Shown: piece by piece, positions 34,196 to 43,553 of the stretch
Layout: each line of letters starts with the position of its first letter
How positions within the stretch are numbered: the stretch's first letter is position 1
Origin: Macrococcus bovicus
GTDB lineage: Bacteria > Bacillota > Bacilli > Staphylococcales > Staphylococcaceae
DNA length: 53,351 nucleotides
Assembly (NCBI RefSeq): GCF_004359575.1
Contig: NZ_SCWF01000014.1
Coordinates: 1-53,351, forward strand
Reading direction: 5' to 3'
Notes under the pieces: model-generated
Database searches by the model: none
Told to the model about the DNA's origin: nothing
Seen by the model: the letters and a program-made list of their open reading frames with translations, nothing else
Program-made: the position numbers and the translations under genes

Positions 34196-34277
34196 ACACT
34201 AGGGGAGCTTTTTGCTGAGACTGGAGGAATCCTAAACCCTTTTAACCTGGTCAGATAATGCTGACGGAGGGAAGTGT
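34196..34277 (+). promoter_or_regulatory. TPP (thiamine pyrophosphate) riboswitch
   Basis: Closing stem ACACT/AGTGT (34196-34200 with 34273-34277) frames the hallmark segments AGGGGAGC, GCTGAGA, ACCCTTTTAACCTGGTC and GATAATGCTGACGGAGG. With thiamine pyrophosphate bound it should favour the terminator 5 nt downstream and switch the importer operon off. Confidence 0.96.
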
Positions 34278-34281
34278 CTCA

Positions 34282-34312
34282 AACACAACCTTCTGCAGGT
34301 TGTGTTTTTTTA
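34282..34312 (+). terminator. Riboswitch-controlled terminator
   Basis: AACACAACCT-N5-AGGTTGTGTT, a perfect 10-bp stem, with a T run, lies between the TPP aptamer and the thiY start. Confidence 0.9.
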
Positions 34313-34326
34313 ATGGAGGATAACTG

Positions 34327-35328
34327 ATGAAAAAACTTTTGATAGGTGCAAGCTGTCTGATTCTACTGGCGGGCTGCAGTGAGCAAGGGACGAAGAAAGA
34401 AGACAAGAAAGAGGCTAAGGAACTGAAGAAAGTCACACTGATGCTTGACTGGACGCCCAATACCAACCATACAGGAATCTTTGTGGCGAAAGAAAAAGGC
34501 TATTTCAAAGCGCATGGTCTGGACGTGACTATTAAGACACCAGGCGATGTGACAGCGGACCAGCTTGTCGCTGCCAATAAAGTTCAGTTTGGAATCAGTG
34601 CACAGGAGCAGGTCACGCAGGAACGGACAGAAGGTGTGCCGGTCAAATCGATCGGGGCTATTATCCAGCACAATACGAGCGGTTTTATGAGCCTTGCTTC
34701 TAAAAACATCCATTCACCTAAGGACTACGCAGGAAAAACTTACGGGGGCTGGGGCGCACCTATTGAGCGACCATTTATTGATGCGGTCATGAAAAAAGAC
34801 GGAGCAGATGTCAAGGATGTTAAAGTCGTCAATATGGGCAATACGGACTTCTTCACAGCCTCCAAGAAGAATATAGATTTCGCCTGGGTATTCTACGGCT
34901 GGACGGGTATTGAAGCGGAGACACGCGGCGAGAAAGTCAACATGCAGTACTTAACAGATTACGATAAAAATCTTGACTATTATACGCCGCTGATCATTGC
35001 GAACGAAAAATATATCCAGTCAGATAAAGAGACGGTTGATGCCTTCATGGCGGCTGTACAGGAAGGCTATGAATTTGCGATTGATAAGCCGAAAGCAGCC
35101 GCTGATATCCTGCTGACCGAGGCGCCGGAATTAAAAGAGAGTAAGGAACTGGTCTATAAGAGTCAGGAATACCTGAAGGATAAATATCAGGATGACGCGA
35201 AGGAATGGGGCCTGCAGGACAAGAAGGTCTGGGAGAATTTTGCGCACTTTATGAAGGAAAATGATATCATCAACAACGACTTCAATGCTGACGATGCATT
35301 TACAAACGAATTTGTGGAGGGAAACTGA
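34327..35328 (+). CDS. thiY: Thiamine-precursor (pyrimidine) ABC importer, binding lipoprotein
   Basis: A 333-residue NMT1/THI5-like solute-binding protein. Lipobox LLAGC (Cys 17) anchors it outside. The family stretch LDWTPNTNHTGIFVAKEKGYF (34444-34506, quoted here only in part) and GGWGAPIERP are characteristic of ThiY, which binds N-formyl-4-amino-5-aminomethyl-2-methylpyrimidine (FAMP) or a related HMP precursor. TPP riboswitch control fits salvage of thiamine building blocks. GGAGG lies 7 nt before ATG. The stop overlaps the next gene by 1 bp (TGATG). Confidence 0.93.
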   Translation: MKKLLIGASCLILLAGCSEQGTKKEDKKEAKELKKVTLMLDWTPNTNHTGIFVAKEKGYFKAHGLDVTIKTPGDVTADQLVAANKVQFGISAQEQVTQERTEGVPVKSIGAIIQHNTSGFMSLASKNIHSPKDYAGKTYGGWGAPIERPFIDAVMKKDGADVKDVKVVNMGNTDFFTASKKNIDFAWVFYGWTGIEAETRGEKVNMQYLTDYDKNLDYYTPLIIANEKYIQSDKETVDAFMAAVQEGYEFAIDKPKAAADILLTEAPELKESKELVYKSQEYLKDKYQDDAKEWGLQDKKVWENFAHFMKENDIINNDFNADDAFTNEFVEGN

Positions 35329-35615
35329 TGGCAGATACTTTGATGAGCATTCAGATCATACCGAAGACGCCTAACGGTGAAGATGTGATTCCATATGTCG
35401 ACAAGGCGATTGAAGTCATTCAGGCGAGTGGCCTGCCTTATGTTGTAAACCCGCTGGATACAACGATAGAAGGAAATATGCCGGAACTTCTTCAACTCAT
35501 TGAGGATATGAACAAGAAAATGATGGCTGAAGGCGTGGTCAGCGTTATTTCTCAAGTGAAGTTCTATCATGCTGAAGAGGCTTCTATGGCAGAACTCGTC
35601 AAGAAATACCGATGA
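35328..35615 (+). CDS. Thiamine-binding protein (MTH1187/YkoF type)
   Basis: A 95-residue protein of the MTH1187/DUF77 family (SIQIIPKTPNGEDVIPYVDKAIEVI). YkoF of B. subtilis, with two such domains, binds thiamine. It has no signal peptide or membrane span, so it is probably cytosolic. It is translated between the binding protein (1-bp overlap) and the permease (4-bp ATGA overlap) of a TPP-regulated importer. I infer that it handles the imported pyrimidine or thiamine, or regulates the transporter; the mechanism is not known. Confidence 0.85.
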   Translation: MADTLMSIQIIPKTPNGEDVIPYVDKAIEVIQASGLPYVVNPLDTTIEGNMPELLQLIEDMNKKMMAEGVVSVISQVKFYHAEEASMAELVKKYR

Positions 35616-36352
35616 GATACTCTCTGAAGTTTGGTCTCTTCATCGCCGTCCTGCTGCTGCTCTGGGAGATGCTCGTTCGCCTGCTTCATGTCGATAGCTA
35701 TACGCTACCTGCACCGAGTGCTATTGCAACGGCATTTATCACAGCATTCCCGGACTATAAGGATGACCTGGTGCCGACCATCCTGCTTGTGCTGGCAGGC
35801 TTGCTGGTCTCTATAGTTGTCGGTGTAGGGATGGCCGTGATGCTGCATCTGATCCCTGCACTTGAGCCGTTTATCTATCCATTACTTGTCGTCAGCCAGA
35901 ATGTACCGGTCATCGTGATTGCACCGCTTCTTGTCATCTGGTTTGGTTTCGGCCTGCTGCCGAAGCTGATCGTGATCACACTCGTCTGTTTCTTCCCGGT
36001 GACGGTCAGTCTGCTGGAAGGATTCAGATCAGTGGATCAGGATTTAAGGAAATATATGCTGATAGCCGGGGCAAGTCGTATGCAGATCTTCAGAAAATTA
36101 GAATGGCCGGGCAGCATGCCTTTTCTGTTCAATGGATTGAAGATTGCCGGGACTTACTCTGTCATGGGCGCCATTATTTCAGAGTGGCTGGGCAGTGACA
36201 AAGGTCTCGGCAAATATATGATCATTGCCCAGCGTGCCTTCCAGGTGGACCGTGTCTTTGTAGCACTTGTATGGATCGTGATTTTTGCGCTGGTCATCTT
36301 CAGTGTGATCAAGGTCTTGGAGAAGCTGACCGTGAGGTGGAAACATGATTAA
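35612..36352 (+). CDS. thiX: Thiamine-precursor ABC importer, permease
   Basis: A 246-residue BPD-type ABC permease of the TauC/SsuC/ThiX group with about six membrane helices. The EAA loop, EGFRSVDQDLRKYMLIAGASRMQIFRKLEWPG (36016-36111), contacts the ATPase. The start overlaps the thiamine-binding gene (ATGA) and the end overlaps the ATPase gene by 8 bp. Confidence 0.92.
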   Translation: MRYSLKFGLFIAVLLLLWEMLVRLLHVDSYTLPAPSAIATAFITAFPDYKDDLVPTILLVLAGLLVSIVVGVGMAVMLHLIPALEPFIYPLLVVSQNVPVIVIAPLLVIWFGFGLLPKLIVITLVCFFPVTVSLLEGFRSVDQDLRKYMLIAGASRMQIFRKLEWPGSMPFLFNGLKIAGTYSVMGAIISEWLGSDKGLGKYMIIAQRAFQVDRVFVALVWIVIFALVIFSVIKVLEKLTVRWKHD

Positions 36353-37052
36353 ATTAAAACTGCAGAATATCAGCCATTCCTTTGGCATGAACCCTGTTCT
36401 AGAGCACGTGAATCTCGAGGTGAAAGACCAGGAGTTTGTGACGATTCTTGGACCTTCCGGCAGCGGGAAATCGACGATCTTCAACATTATCGGCGGGCTG
36501 TTAACCCCTGTCGCAGGTGACGTCATATTAGACTGCAGGCAGGTAGTAGGACACACGGGCCACGTCGCCTATATGCCGCAGTCACCTTCACTGATGCCGT
36601 GGCGCACCGTTGCCGCCAATATCGCACTGGGCAGTGAGATCAAAGAGGGTACGACCGGCAGGCTGGATGAACTTTTAGAGCGAAGTGGCTTCGAAGATAT
36701 TCGTCATCAATATCCGGACCGTTTAAGCGGTGGCATGAAACAGCGTGTCTCCTTTCTACGCACACTAAATACACCGGGGGATCTGATGCTGCTGGATGAA
36801 CCTTTTTCCGCGCTGGATGAGATCACCAGGTTCGATATGCAGAAATGGCTGCAGGAGATACTGGCGGCAGAAAAAAGGACGGTGCTGATGATCACGCACA
36901 GTATTGAGGAAGCGATCAGACTGTCTGACCGCATTGTGGTGCTCGCAGGCAAGCCGGCGAGTATTCAGCATATGATCGAAGTGAAGCAGATGACTGAAGA
37001 GGAGAGACACCTGTTAAAGCAGCAGCTGCTGGAGATGTTGACAGGAATATGA
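36345..37052 (+). CDS. thiZ: Thiamine-precursor ABC importer, ATPase
   Basis: A 235-residue ATPase of the TauB/SsuB/ThiZ group. It shows Walker A GPSGSGKST (about 36-44), a signature read as LSGGM (RLSGGMKQR, about 132), Walker B LMLLDEPF and switch His in MITHS. Final gene of the thiY-TBP-thiX-thiZ operon under the TPP riboswitch. A strong terminator follows. Confidence 0.92.
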   Translation: MIKLKLQNISHSFGMNPVLEHVNLEVKDQEFVTILGPSGSGKSTIFNIIGGLLTPVAGDVILDCRQVVGHTGHVAYMPQSPSLMPWRTVAANIALGSEIKEGTTGRLDELLERSGFEDIRHQYPDRLSGGMKQRVSFLRTLNTPGDLMLLDEPFSALDEITRFDMQKWLQEILAAEKRTVLMITHSIEEAIRLSDRIVVLAGKPASIQHMIEVKQMTEEERHLLKQQLLEMLTGI

Positions 37053-37088
37053 AAAATGCTGTTCAATTTAAAAATTGAACAGCATTTT
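37053..37088 (+). terminator. Intrinsic terminator of thiZ
   Basis: AAAATGCTGTTCAATT pairs with AATTGAACAGCATTTT, a perfect 16-bp stem with 4-nt loop, starting at the base after the stop codon. The symmetry would also allow action in the other direction. Confidence 0.88.
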
Positions 37089-37129
37089 ATATAGAACGGC
37101 AAGAATGCTAGATGCCTATAGCGTGAAAA

Positions 37130-37162
37130 AATAGAAGTCATTCATTACGAATGACTTCTATT
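37130..37162 (-). terminator. Intrinsic terminator of dedA, overlapping its stop
   Basis: AATAGAAGTCATTC pairs with GAATGACTTCTATT (14 bp). On the minus strand a T run follows. The dedA stop codon lies in the loop, so the last codons form the first arm. Confidence 0.85.
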
Positions 37163-37798
37163 TTCTCTCCAGGCTTTGAAGGCACTGAAGACAGCAGGTA
37201 AGACAGAGACGACGATGATGAGGATCAAGACAATCTCAAAGTTATCTTTCACGACTGGAATGTTACCGAAGAAATAGCCGAGACCCAGACAGATAGCAAC
37301 CCAGAGAAATGCGCCGATCACATTATAGAGAATGAAATAACTGTAATGCATGCGACTGGCACCAGCTACAAAGGGAATGAAGGTCCGGATGAATGGCATG
37401 AAGCGAGCCATGACAATGGTTTTTCCGCCGTATTGATTAAAAAAGCGCGTGGCTTTCAGCAGATGTTCTTCCTTGATGAAGCGCCCGAAACGCGGATGGT
37501 TCGTAATGCCGAGGCCGGCCCATTTACCGATATGATAATTGAGGGTATCGCCTAACACGGCCGCAATCAAGCAGACTAAAAACAATAACCATATATTAAG
37601 GGCACCTTGCGGGGCAAGTGCAGCGGCTGCAAACAGCATGGAATCACCCGGCAGAAAAGGCATGATGACCAGTCCGGTCTCAATAAAAATAATTAAAAAC
37701 AAAATACCATAAGTCAGCGTGCCGTACTGACTGACAATGCTGATTAAATGCTTATCAATATGCAGGATGAAATCCATGAGCTGAGAAAGAAAGTTCAT
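37145..37798 (-). CDS. DedA-family membrane protein
   Basis: A 217-residue DedA/VTT (SNARE-associated) protein with four or more membrane spans. Family residues seen are ETGLVIMPFLPGDSMLFAAA, the GDTLNYHIGKWAG helix, and ARFMPFIRTFIPFVAGASRMHY. DedA proteins support membrane potential, and some act as carriers of undecaprenyl phosphate across the membrane; which role applies here is unknown. Divergent from the ABC exporter on the plus strand. Confidence 0.9.
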   Translation of the reverse strand: MNFLSQLMDFILHIDKHLISIVSQYGTLTYGILFLIIFIETGLVIMPFLPGDSMLFAAAALAPQGALNIWLLFLVCLIAAVLGDTLNYHIGKWAGLGITNHPRFGRFIKEEHLLKATRFFNQYGGKTIVMARFMPFIRTFIPFVAGASRMHYSYFILYNVIGAFLWVAICLGLGYFFGNIPVVKDNFEIVLILIIVVSVLPAVFSAFKAWRENRSHS

Positions 37799-37932
37799 TT
37801 TGTGCTCCTATCTGATTTAGTAACTCTTATATTATAATCGGCCGCATAGTTTCAGGCAAACTATTGAATATTTCTGAGAGAGATATGGCATAATTAAACT
37901 AATTCGGAATACGAAAGAAAGGGGTTTTTACC

Positions 37933-39648
37933 TTGCAGACCGTCATCAAGTATACACGTCCTTATCTCGGACTGATGTTATTTGCACTTCTGCTGATGCT
38001 GTCAGAACTTTTTGTCGATATGTATGCGCCTATCCTCATGAAGAATATAATTGATAACGGCATCCTGCAGAATGACACCCGCTACATTCAGACTTATCTG
38101 CTGATCATGCTCGGCATCAGTCTGGCTGCTTTCTTTGCGGGTGTGCTGAACTCATTTATTTCTTCTCACGTCTGTCATATGTTTTCCTACGATCTACGTA
38201 ATGCTATTTTCCGCAGGATTCAAGGTTTCTCCCTCGAAACACTCGGCCGGTTTAAAACGTCCAGTCTGATCACCCGGCTGACCAGCGATATTATTGCGAA
38301 CGAAATGGTACTCTTCATGAGTCTGCGCATCATGCTGAAAGCGCCATTATCGGTCGTCGGTAGTATCATCATGAGTTTCATCGTCGCCCCGGAAATCGCC
38401 CTCTATCTGGTGATAGGGACACCGCTCTTAGCTGTCTTTCTCTTTATCACTGCACGCAGCGGGATGAAGCTCTTTTTGCGTATCCAGAAGCGGACTGATC
38501 ATCTGAATCGCTTTGTGCAGCAGAACCTAGAAGGGGTGCGACTGATTAAGTCGACATTGAACGGCCCCTATGAAGCTGAACGATTCGATGAAGTGGCGAC
38601 ACCTATCAGACAGGATACGGTCTATGCGCTCAGACTGATGGAGAGCATTATGCCGGTGCTCCTCATCATCATGAATTTATCAATGCTGCTCGTCATCTGG
38701 TTCGGCAGTGACCTTATACAGTCTGACTCACTTGAAGTGGGCTCTTTAGTGGCGGTCATCAACTATGCACTGCGGATGCAAGGTGGTTTCTCAATGTTCG
38801 CCTTTATTATCATTGCCTTTTCACGTGCAAAAGCCAGCGCTGACCGTATCAGCGAGGTTCTGACTACGCCGGAGGATGAGATTCAGGTCGCAGATGACAA
38901 TGCGGCTGAGAAGCTGAACAACACGGTTGAGTTTAAGCATGTCTATTTCAAATATCCGTCTGCACAGAACTATGTCCTGCAAGATATCTCCTTTAAAGTG
39001 AAGGGCGGAGAAAAGTTCGTCATCATGGGTCAGACAGGTGCCGGAAAATCTGCATTATTATCGCTTATCCCTAAGATGTATGAAACATCGTCCGGCGAAG
39101 TCCTTATCAACGGCCAGAATGTCCGTGACTGGGATATTAGAACACTGCGCGAATGGATCGGCTATGTGCCGCAGAAGACGACGCTCTTTACAGGCTCGAT
39201 TATTGATAATGTTCGCTGGGGCGACAGTGAAGCAAGTGCCGAGGAAGTCTTCCGTGCAGCGCAGATCGCCCAGATTCATGATTCGATCATGAATTTTGAT
39301 GATGCATACAGCACGAAAGTCGGCCAGCAGGGTGTGAATTTATCTGGCGGTCAGAAACAGCGGCTTGCCATCGCACGTGCACTGATCAAAAAACCGGGCA
39401 TTCTGATTCTGGATGACAGTACATCAGCACTGGATATCCATACTGAAGGCCGTCTGTTTGATGCGCTGAAAAATCTCGATATGACACGTATCATCGTCAC
39501 TCAGAAGATACATACCGCTAAAACGGCCGATCAGATCCTGCTGCTGGATCAAGGACGAATCGTCGCGCTCGGCACCCATGAAGAATTGATGAATTCAAGC
39601 CCGCTATATCAGGATATAGCACGCAGTCAGGAGGAGACACATGATTAA
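37933..39648 (+). CDS. Heterodimeric ABC exporter, subunit with degenerate ATP site
   Basis: A 571-residue half-transporter: six membrane helices (about 1-300) plus an ATPase domain. Walker A GQTGAGKS (about 371) and signature LSGGQKQR are normal. The Walker B carboxylate is Asp rather than Glu (ILILDDSTSALD) and the switch His is Gln (VTQKI), so one of the two ATP sites is non-hydrolytic, as in BmrCD/TM287-288 type heterodimers. The start is TTG 37933 with AAAGGGG upstream; the next gene overlaps by 8 bp. A plausible promoter is TTGAAT-N19-CATAAT at 37864-37894. Likely role: drug or lipid export; the substrate cannot be read from sequence. Confidence 0.88.
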   Translation: MQTVIKYTRPYLGLMLFALLLMLSELFVDMYAPILMKNIIDNGILQNDTRYIQTYLLIMLGISLAAFFAGVLNSFISSHVCHMFSYDLRNAIFRRIQGFSLETLGRFKTSSLITRLTSDIIANEMVLFMSLRIMLKAPLSVVGSIIMSFIVAPEIALYLVIGTPLLAVFLFITARSGMKLFLRIQKRTDHLNRFVQQNLEGVRLIKSTLNGPYEAERFDEVATPIRQDTVYALRLMESIMPVLLIIMNLSMLLVIWFGSDLIQSDSLEVGSLVAVINYALRMQGGFSMFAFIIIAFSRAKASADRISEVLTTPEDEIQVADDNAAEKLNNTVEFKHVYFKYPSAQNYVLQDISFKVKGGEKFVIMGQTGAGKSALLSLIPKMYETSSGEVLINGQNVRDWDIRTLREWIGYVPQKTTLFTGSIIDNVRWGDSEASAEEVFRAAQIAQIHDSIMNFDDAYSTKVGQQGVNLSGGQKQRLAIARALIKKPGILILDDSTSALDIHTEGRLFDALKNLDMTRIIVTQKIHTAKTADQILLLDQGRIVALGTHEELMNSSPLYQDIARSQEETHD

Positions 39649-41467
39649 AGATGTATTCTCTCATCCGCCGGTCTTGAAAAAAGAAGATATCGGTCGGAAA
39701 AAAGATAAAAAGCGGGCAGATGACTGGCAACATACAGTCAGCAGAATATGGCAGCTGATGGCCCACCGCAGATGGATGGTTTTCTTTGTCATTATACTCG
39801 TCATCATCACCTCTCTCCTGAGTCTGGTCGGCCCGTATCTGATCGGTCATATCATCGACCATAATATTATGACGAAGCGCTTCAGCTCCTTGCCGCAGAA
39901 GATCGGCTGGCTGCTCATTATTTTTGCTGCCTTATCGCTTCTGACCTATCTCGCTGCCTATCTCATGGTCGATATCGCACAGGAGACAGTCTACAAGCTT
40001 CGCATGCAGCTCTTCAGTCATATGCAGCAGTTGCCGATCCGCTTCTTTGATGAACGTCAGCACGGTGATATCATGAGCAGAATGACAAACGATATTGAAA
40101 ATATCTCAAAAGTTCTGAACTCATCATTTATCCAGTTCACCTCCAGTATTGTGACACTGGTGGGAACAGTCATCGTGATGCTGACCCTGAGCCCGTTACT
40201 GACACTACTGACGATGACGATTATACCCGTGATGTTCTTTGCGACGCGCTGGATCACCAACCGCACAGGTCCCCTTTATAAGATGCGTCAGCAGGCGCTC
40301 GGGGATATGAATGCCTATATTGAAGAGATTGTTTCCGGCCAGTCAGTAGTCAAAGTCTTCTCACAGGAAGAAGTTGTGATACAAGGCTTCGAAGAGAAGA
40401 ACCGTTCGGTCCGTGAACGGGGGTTCTGGTCTATCAGTTATTCCGGTACCATTCCTAAAGTCATGAACACCTTGAACAACCTTTCATTTGCCATCGTCGT
40501 CGGTATCGGCGGCCTCCTTGCATTGAACGGTCAGGCGGTAACTGTCGGCACAATCGTGATCTTCGCTGAATATGCGCGCCAGTTCACAAGACCGTTATCT
40601 GACCTCGCCAATCAGTTCAATGAAGTGCTGTCAGCGCTGGCAGGAGCGGAACGTGTCTTCGCGATTATCGATGAGGAAGAAGAACCGGACACGAATCACG
40701 GGGAAAGGGTGATTCAAGGTCATATTCAGTTCAATGATGTCACCTTCAAATATAATGACAGTCAGCAGAAAAATGTGATCAATCACGTCTCATTTGATCT
40801 GGCTGCAGGAGAGTCACTCGCACTGGTCGGCGCAACGGGTGCCGGTAAGACGACGATCATTCAGCTGCTGAACCGCTTCTATGATATCAATGGAGGCGAG
40901 ATTCTGATTGACGGCGTTTCAGTATCGCGCATGCCACGACGTACATTAAGACGTCAGATCGCCTATGTGCTGCAGGATCCGATTCTTTTTGACGGCACCG
41001 TCCGGGATAATATAAAGTACGGCAATCATGAAGCGACAGATGAAGAGGTGGTGCAGGCGGCGAAAGATGCCAATGCCCATGACTTTATCATGCGTCTTGA
41101 AGAGGGCTATGACACGGTGATCTCCGGTGAGGAATCAAGACTTTCTCAAGGTGAACGTCAGCTGTTATCCATCGCACGTGCGCTCGTCCAGAACCCTAAG
41201 ATTCTCCTGCTGGATGAAGCGACAAGTTCGATTGATACGGTGACAGAGATGCAGCTGCAGGAAGCGGTGGATCGTCTGATGGCAGGACGTACAAGCATCG
41301 TGATCGCCCATCGCCTGAACACCGTGAAGAAAACAGATAAAGTCATCGTGCTCGCACAGGGCGAGATTATTGAGCAGGGTTATCAGCATGAGCTGCTTGA
41401 ACGGAACGGCCTCTACAGCCAGATGGTTCATTCTTCAAATGGTGATTTTGATGAGCTTCTCGACTGA
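39641..41467 (+). CDS. Heterodimeric ABC exporter, catalytic subunit
   Basis: A 608-residue half-transporter with an N-terminal extension of about 40 charged residues, six membrane helices (about 45-330) and an ATPase domain. Walker A GATGAGKT (about 399), canonical Walker B LLLDEATSSID with the catalytic Glu, and switch His in IAHRL. The signature reads LSQGERQ, not LSGGQ, so it complements the altered site of its partner, as is usual in this type. It overlaps the partner gene by 8 bp. Confidence 0.9.
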   Translation: MIKDVFSHPPVLKKEDIGRKKDKKRADDWQHTVSRIWQLMAHRRWMVFFVIILVIITSLLSLVGPYLIGHIIDHNIMTKRFSSLPQKIGWLLIIFAALSLLTYLAAYLMVDIAQETVYKLRMQLFSHMQQLPIRFFDERQHGDIMSRMTNDIENISKVLNSSFIQFTSSIVTLVGTVIVMLTLSPLLTLLTMTIIPVMFFATRWITNRTGPLYKMRQQALGDMNAYIEEIVSGQSVVKVFSQEEVVIQGFEEKNRSVRERGFWSISYSGTIPKVMNTLNNLSFAIVVGIGGLLALNGQAVTVGTIVIFAEYARQFTRPLSDLANQFNEVLSALAGAERVFAIIDEEEEPDTNHGERVIQGHIQFNDVTFKYNDSQQKNVINHVSFDLAAGESLALVGATGAGKTTIIQLLNRFYDINGGEILIDGVSVSRMPRRTLRRQIAYVLQDPILFDGTVRDNIKYGNHEATDEEVVQAAKDANAHDFIMRLEEGYDTVISGEESRLSQGERQLLSIARALVQNPKILLLDEATSSIDTVTEMQLQEAVDRLMAGRTSIVIAHRLNTVKKTDKVIVLAQGEIIEQGYQHELLERNGLYSQMVHSSNGDFDELLD

Positions 41468-41476
41468 TAAAAACCT

Positions 41477-41505
41477 TTGAAAATGTCTGGTATAAGTAAT
41501 ATACT
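41477..41505 (+). promoter_or_regulatory. Promoter of miaB
   Basis: TTGAAA, a 17-bp spacer and TATACT (41500-41505), 35 bp before the miaB start. Confidence 0.75.
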
Positions 41506-41539
41506 AAATAGATGATAAATGACTGGAGAGGGTTTTGAA

Positions 41540-43072
41540 ATGAACGAAGAAAGTCGGATCCTAGGTTCTCAGGCCAAGACAGAGAAGAAGCCTGAGAAGG
41601 ATTACAGCAAATATTTTGAGCATGTCTATCAGCCGCCAAGCCTGATAGACGCTAAAAAACGTGGAAAAGAAGCGGTGAACTATCACCATGACTTTACGAT
41701 TGAGGAAAAATATCAGGGTCTGGGTAAAGGCCGTAAATATTACATCAGAACATATGGCTGTCAGATGAATGAACATGATACAGAAGTGATGGCCGGGATA
41801 TTTGAGGCACTGGATTATACAGCAACGAATGATGTCAACGATGCGGATGTCATTTTGCTGAACACTTGTGCCATCCGGGAGAATGCTGAGAACAAAGTAT
41901 TCGGTGAGATCGGTAACTTAAAGCATCTGAAGCTTGAGAAGCCGGATGTACTGATCGGTGTCTGTGGCTGTATGAGTCAGGAGGAATCTGTCGTCAACAA
42001 GATCCTGAAATCCTATCAGAACGTCGATATGATCTTCGGGACGCACAACATTCACCGCCTGCCGGCTATTTTAGAGGAAGCTTATTTATCTAAAGCGATG
42101 GTCGTTGAGGTCTGGTCTAAAGAGGGCGATGTCATCGAGAATCTGCCGAAGTCACGACTCGGTGCAACGAAGGCATGGGTCAATATCATGTATGGCTGTG
42201 ATAAATTCTGTACCTACTGTATTGTACCGTTCACCCGCGGCAAGGAACGAAGCCGCATGCCGGAGGAAATCATCCAGGAGGTAAGAGACCTCGCACGACG
42301 CGGGTATAAAGAGATCTGCCTGCTCGGACAGAATGTCAATGCCTACGGTAAGGACTTAGGCATCCATTACGGACTCGGCGATTTAATGGCAGATATCCAG
42401 AAGATTGATATCCCGCGCGTCCGTTTCACGACAAGCCATCCGTGGGACTTTGACGACCGTCTGATTGAAGTGCTGGCTGAGGGCGGCAATATCGTGCCGC
42501 ATATTCATCTGCCTGTGCAATCAGGTAATAACGATGTCCTGAAGATCATGGGCCGTAAATATACACGGGAGAGCTATCTGGAACTCGTCGCTAAGATCCG
42601 TGAGCAGATGCCGGATGTCGCGCTGACAACAGACATCATCGTCGGTTATCCCAATGAGACAGAAGCACAATTTTTAGATACAATGGACTTGTACGAACAA
42701 GTCGGCTTTGAACACGCCTATACGTATATCTATTCCCCGCGTGAAGGGACGCCGGCAGCCAAAATGAGGGATAATGTGCCGATGCGTGACAAGAAAGACC
42801 GTCTGCAGCGTCTGAATAAGATAGTGGAGAAATATTCTGAGAAGACGCTGCAGAATTATTTAGGTCAGGAGGTCATCGTCCTCTGTGAAGGACCATCGAA
42901 AAAGAATGACGAGATTCTTGCAGGCTATACCGATAAGAACAAGCTCGTCAATTTCCGTGCACCTAAGGAAGCCATCGGGCAATTTGTCAAAGTAAGAGTA
43001 ACAGAGACTATGCGCTATTCAATGAATGGTGAATTAATCGCTATTTTAGACCAAGTAGGAGTGAGCCATTAA
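41540..43072 (+). CDS. miaB: tRNA-2-methylthio-N6-dimethylallyladenosine synthase
   Basis: A 510-residue radical-SAM methylthiotransferase acting on A37 of tRNAs. An N-terminal MTTase domain has the three Cys of the auxiliary cluster ([27 protein letters not shown]). The radical-SAM motif is CDKFCTYC (CxxxCxxC, about 229-236), followed by a C-terminal TRAM domain. The long N-terminal extension of about 60 residues is typical of the Gram-positive MiaB/YmcB. ATG 41540 is chosen because GGAGAGGG is 7 nt upstream. The stop overlaps the ymcA start (TAATG). Confidence 0.95.
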   Translation: MNEESRILGSQAKTEKKPEKDYSKYFEHVYQPPSLIDAKKRGKEAVNYHHDFTIEEKYQGLGKGRKYYIRTYGCQMNEHDTEVMAGIFEALDYTATNDVNDADVILLNTCAIRENAENKVFGEIGNLKHLKLEKPDVLIGVCGCMSQEESVVNKILKSYQNVDMIFGTHNIHRLPAILEEAYLSKAMVVEVWSKEGDVIENLPKSRLGATKAWVNIMYGCDKFCTYCIVPFTRGKERSRMPEEIIQEVRDLARRGYKEICLLGQNVNAYGKDLGIHYGLGDLMADIQKIDIPRVRFTTSHPWDFDDRLIEVLAEGGNIVPHIHLPVQSGNNDVLKIMGRKYTRESYLELVAKIREQMPDVALTTDIIVGYPNETEAQFLDTMDLYEQVGFEHAYTYIYSPREGTPAAKMRDNVPMRDKKDRLQRLNKIVEKYSEKTLQNYLGQEVIVLCEGPSKKNDEILAGYTDKNKLVNFRAPKEAIGQFVKVRVTETMRYSMNGELIAILDQVGVSH

Positions 43073-43497
43073 TGTATACAAACGATCAGATCTTAGAACA
43101 TGCGAAACAGCTCGGCCGGATGATGGCTGAGACGGATGCGGTAGAATTCTTTAAGCGTGCTGAAGCTCAGATTCACGAGAATCAGACTGTGCGCGAGAAA
43201 ATGGCTTCATTGAAGTCCCTGCAGAAACAAGCGGTGAACTTTGAACAATACGGCAAAGAGAAAGCCCTGCAGATGACAGAAGAGAAAATTGCGAAAGTGG
43301 AAGCTGAACTGGATGACATGCCTTTAGTGGATCAGTTCAAGGAGGCGCAAGGTGAAGTCAACTCACTTCTGCAGATGGTCTCTCATGCGATCAGCCAGAC
43401 TGTGACGGATGAGATCATTGTCTCTACCGGTGGAGACGTCCTAAAAGGTGAGACGGGCGCTCAAATAGCAAATAGTGCACCTGGTTGCGGTAACTAA
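43072..43497 (+). CDS. ymcA: YmcA/RicA-family regulatory protein
   Basis: A 141-residue alpha-helical protein of the YlbF/YmcA family. In B. subtilis YmcA (RicA) forms a complex with YlbF and YaaT that carries Fe-S clusters and directs RNase Y toward certain mRNAs. Here the C-terminal segment STGGDVLKGETGAQIANSAP ends in GCGN, with one Cys near the end. It is coupled to miaB. Functional link to rny in the same window is inferred from the family. Confidence 0.9.
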   Translation: MYTNDQILEHAKQLGRMMAETDAVEFFKRAEAQIHENQTVREKMASLKSLQKQAVNFEQYGKEKALQMTEEKIAKVEAELDDMPLVDQFKEAQGEVNSLLQMVSHAISQTVTDEIIVSTGGDVLKGETGAQIANSAPGCGN

Positions 43498-43502
43498 TAG
43501 AC

Positions 43503-43537
43503 AAAAGTCGGTTCTTGGATGAATCGACTTTTTTTAA
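43503..43537 (+). terminator. Intrinsic terminator of ymcA
   Basis: AAAAGTCGGTTC pairs with GAATCGACTTTT (one G-U), then a T run. Confidence 0.87.
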
Positions 43538-43553
43538 CGAAAGGACGGTTAAG

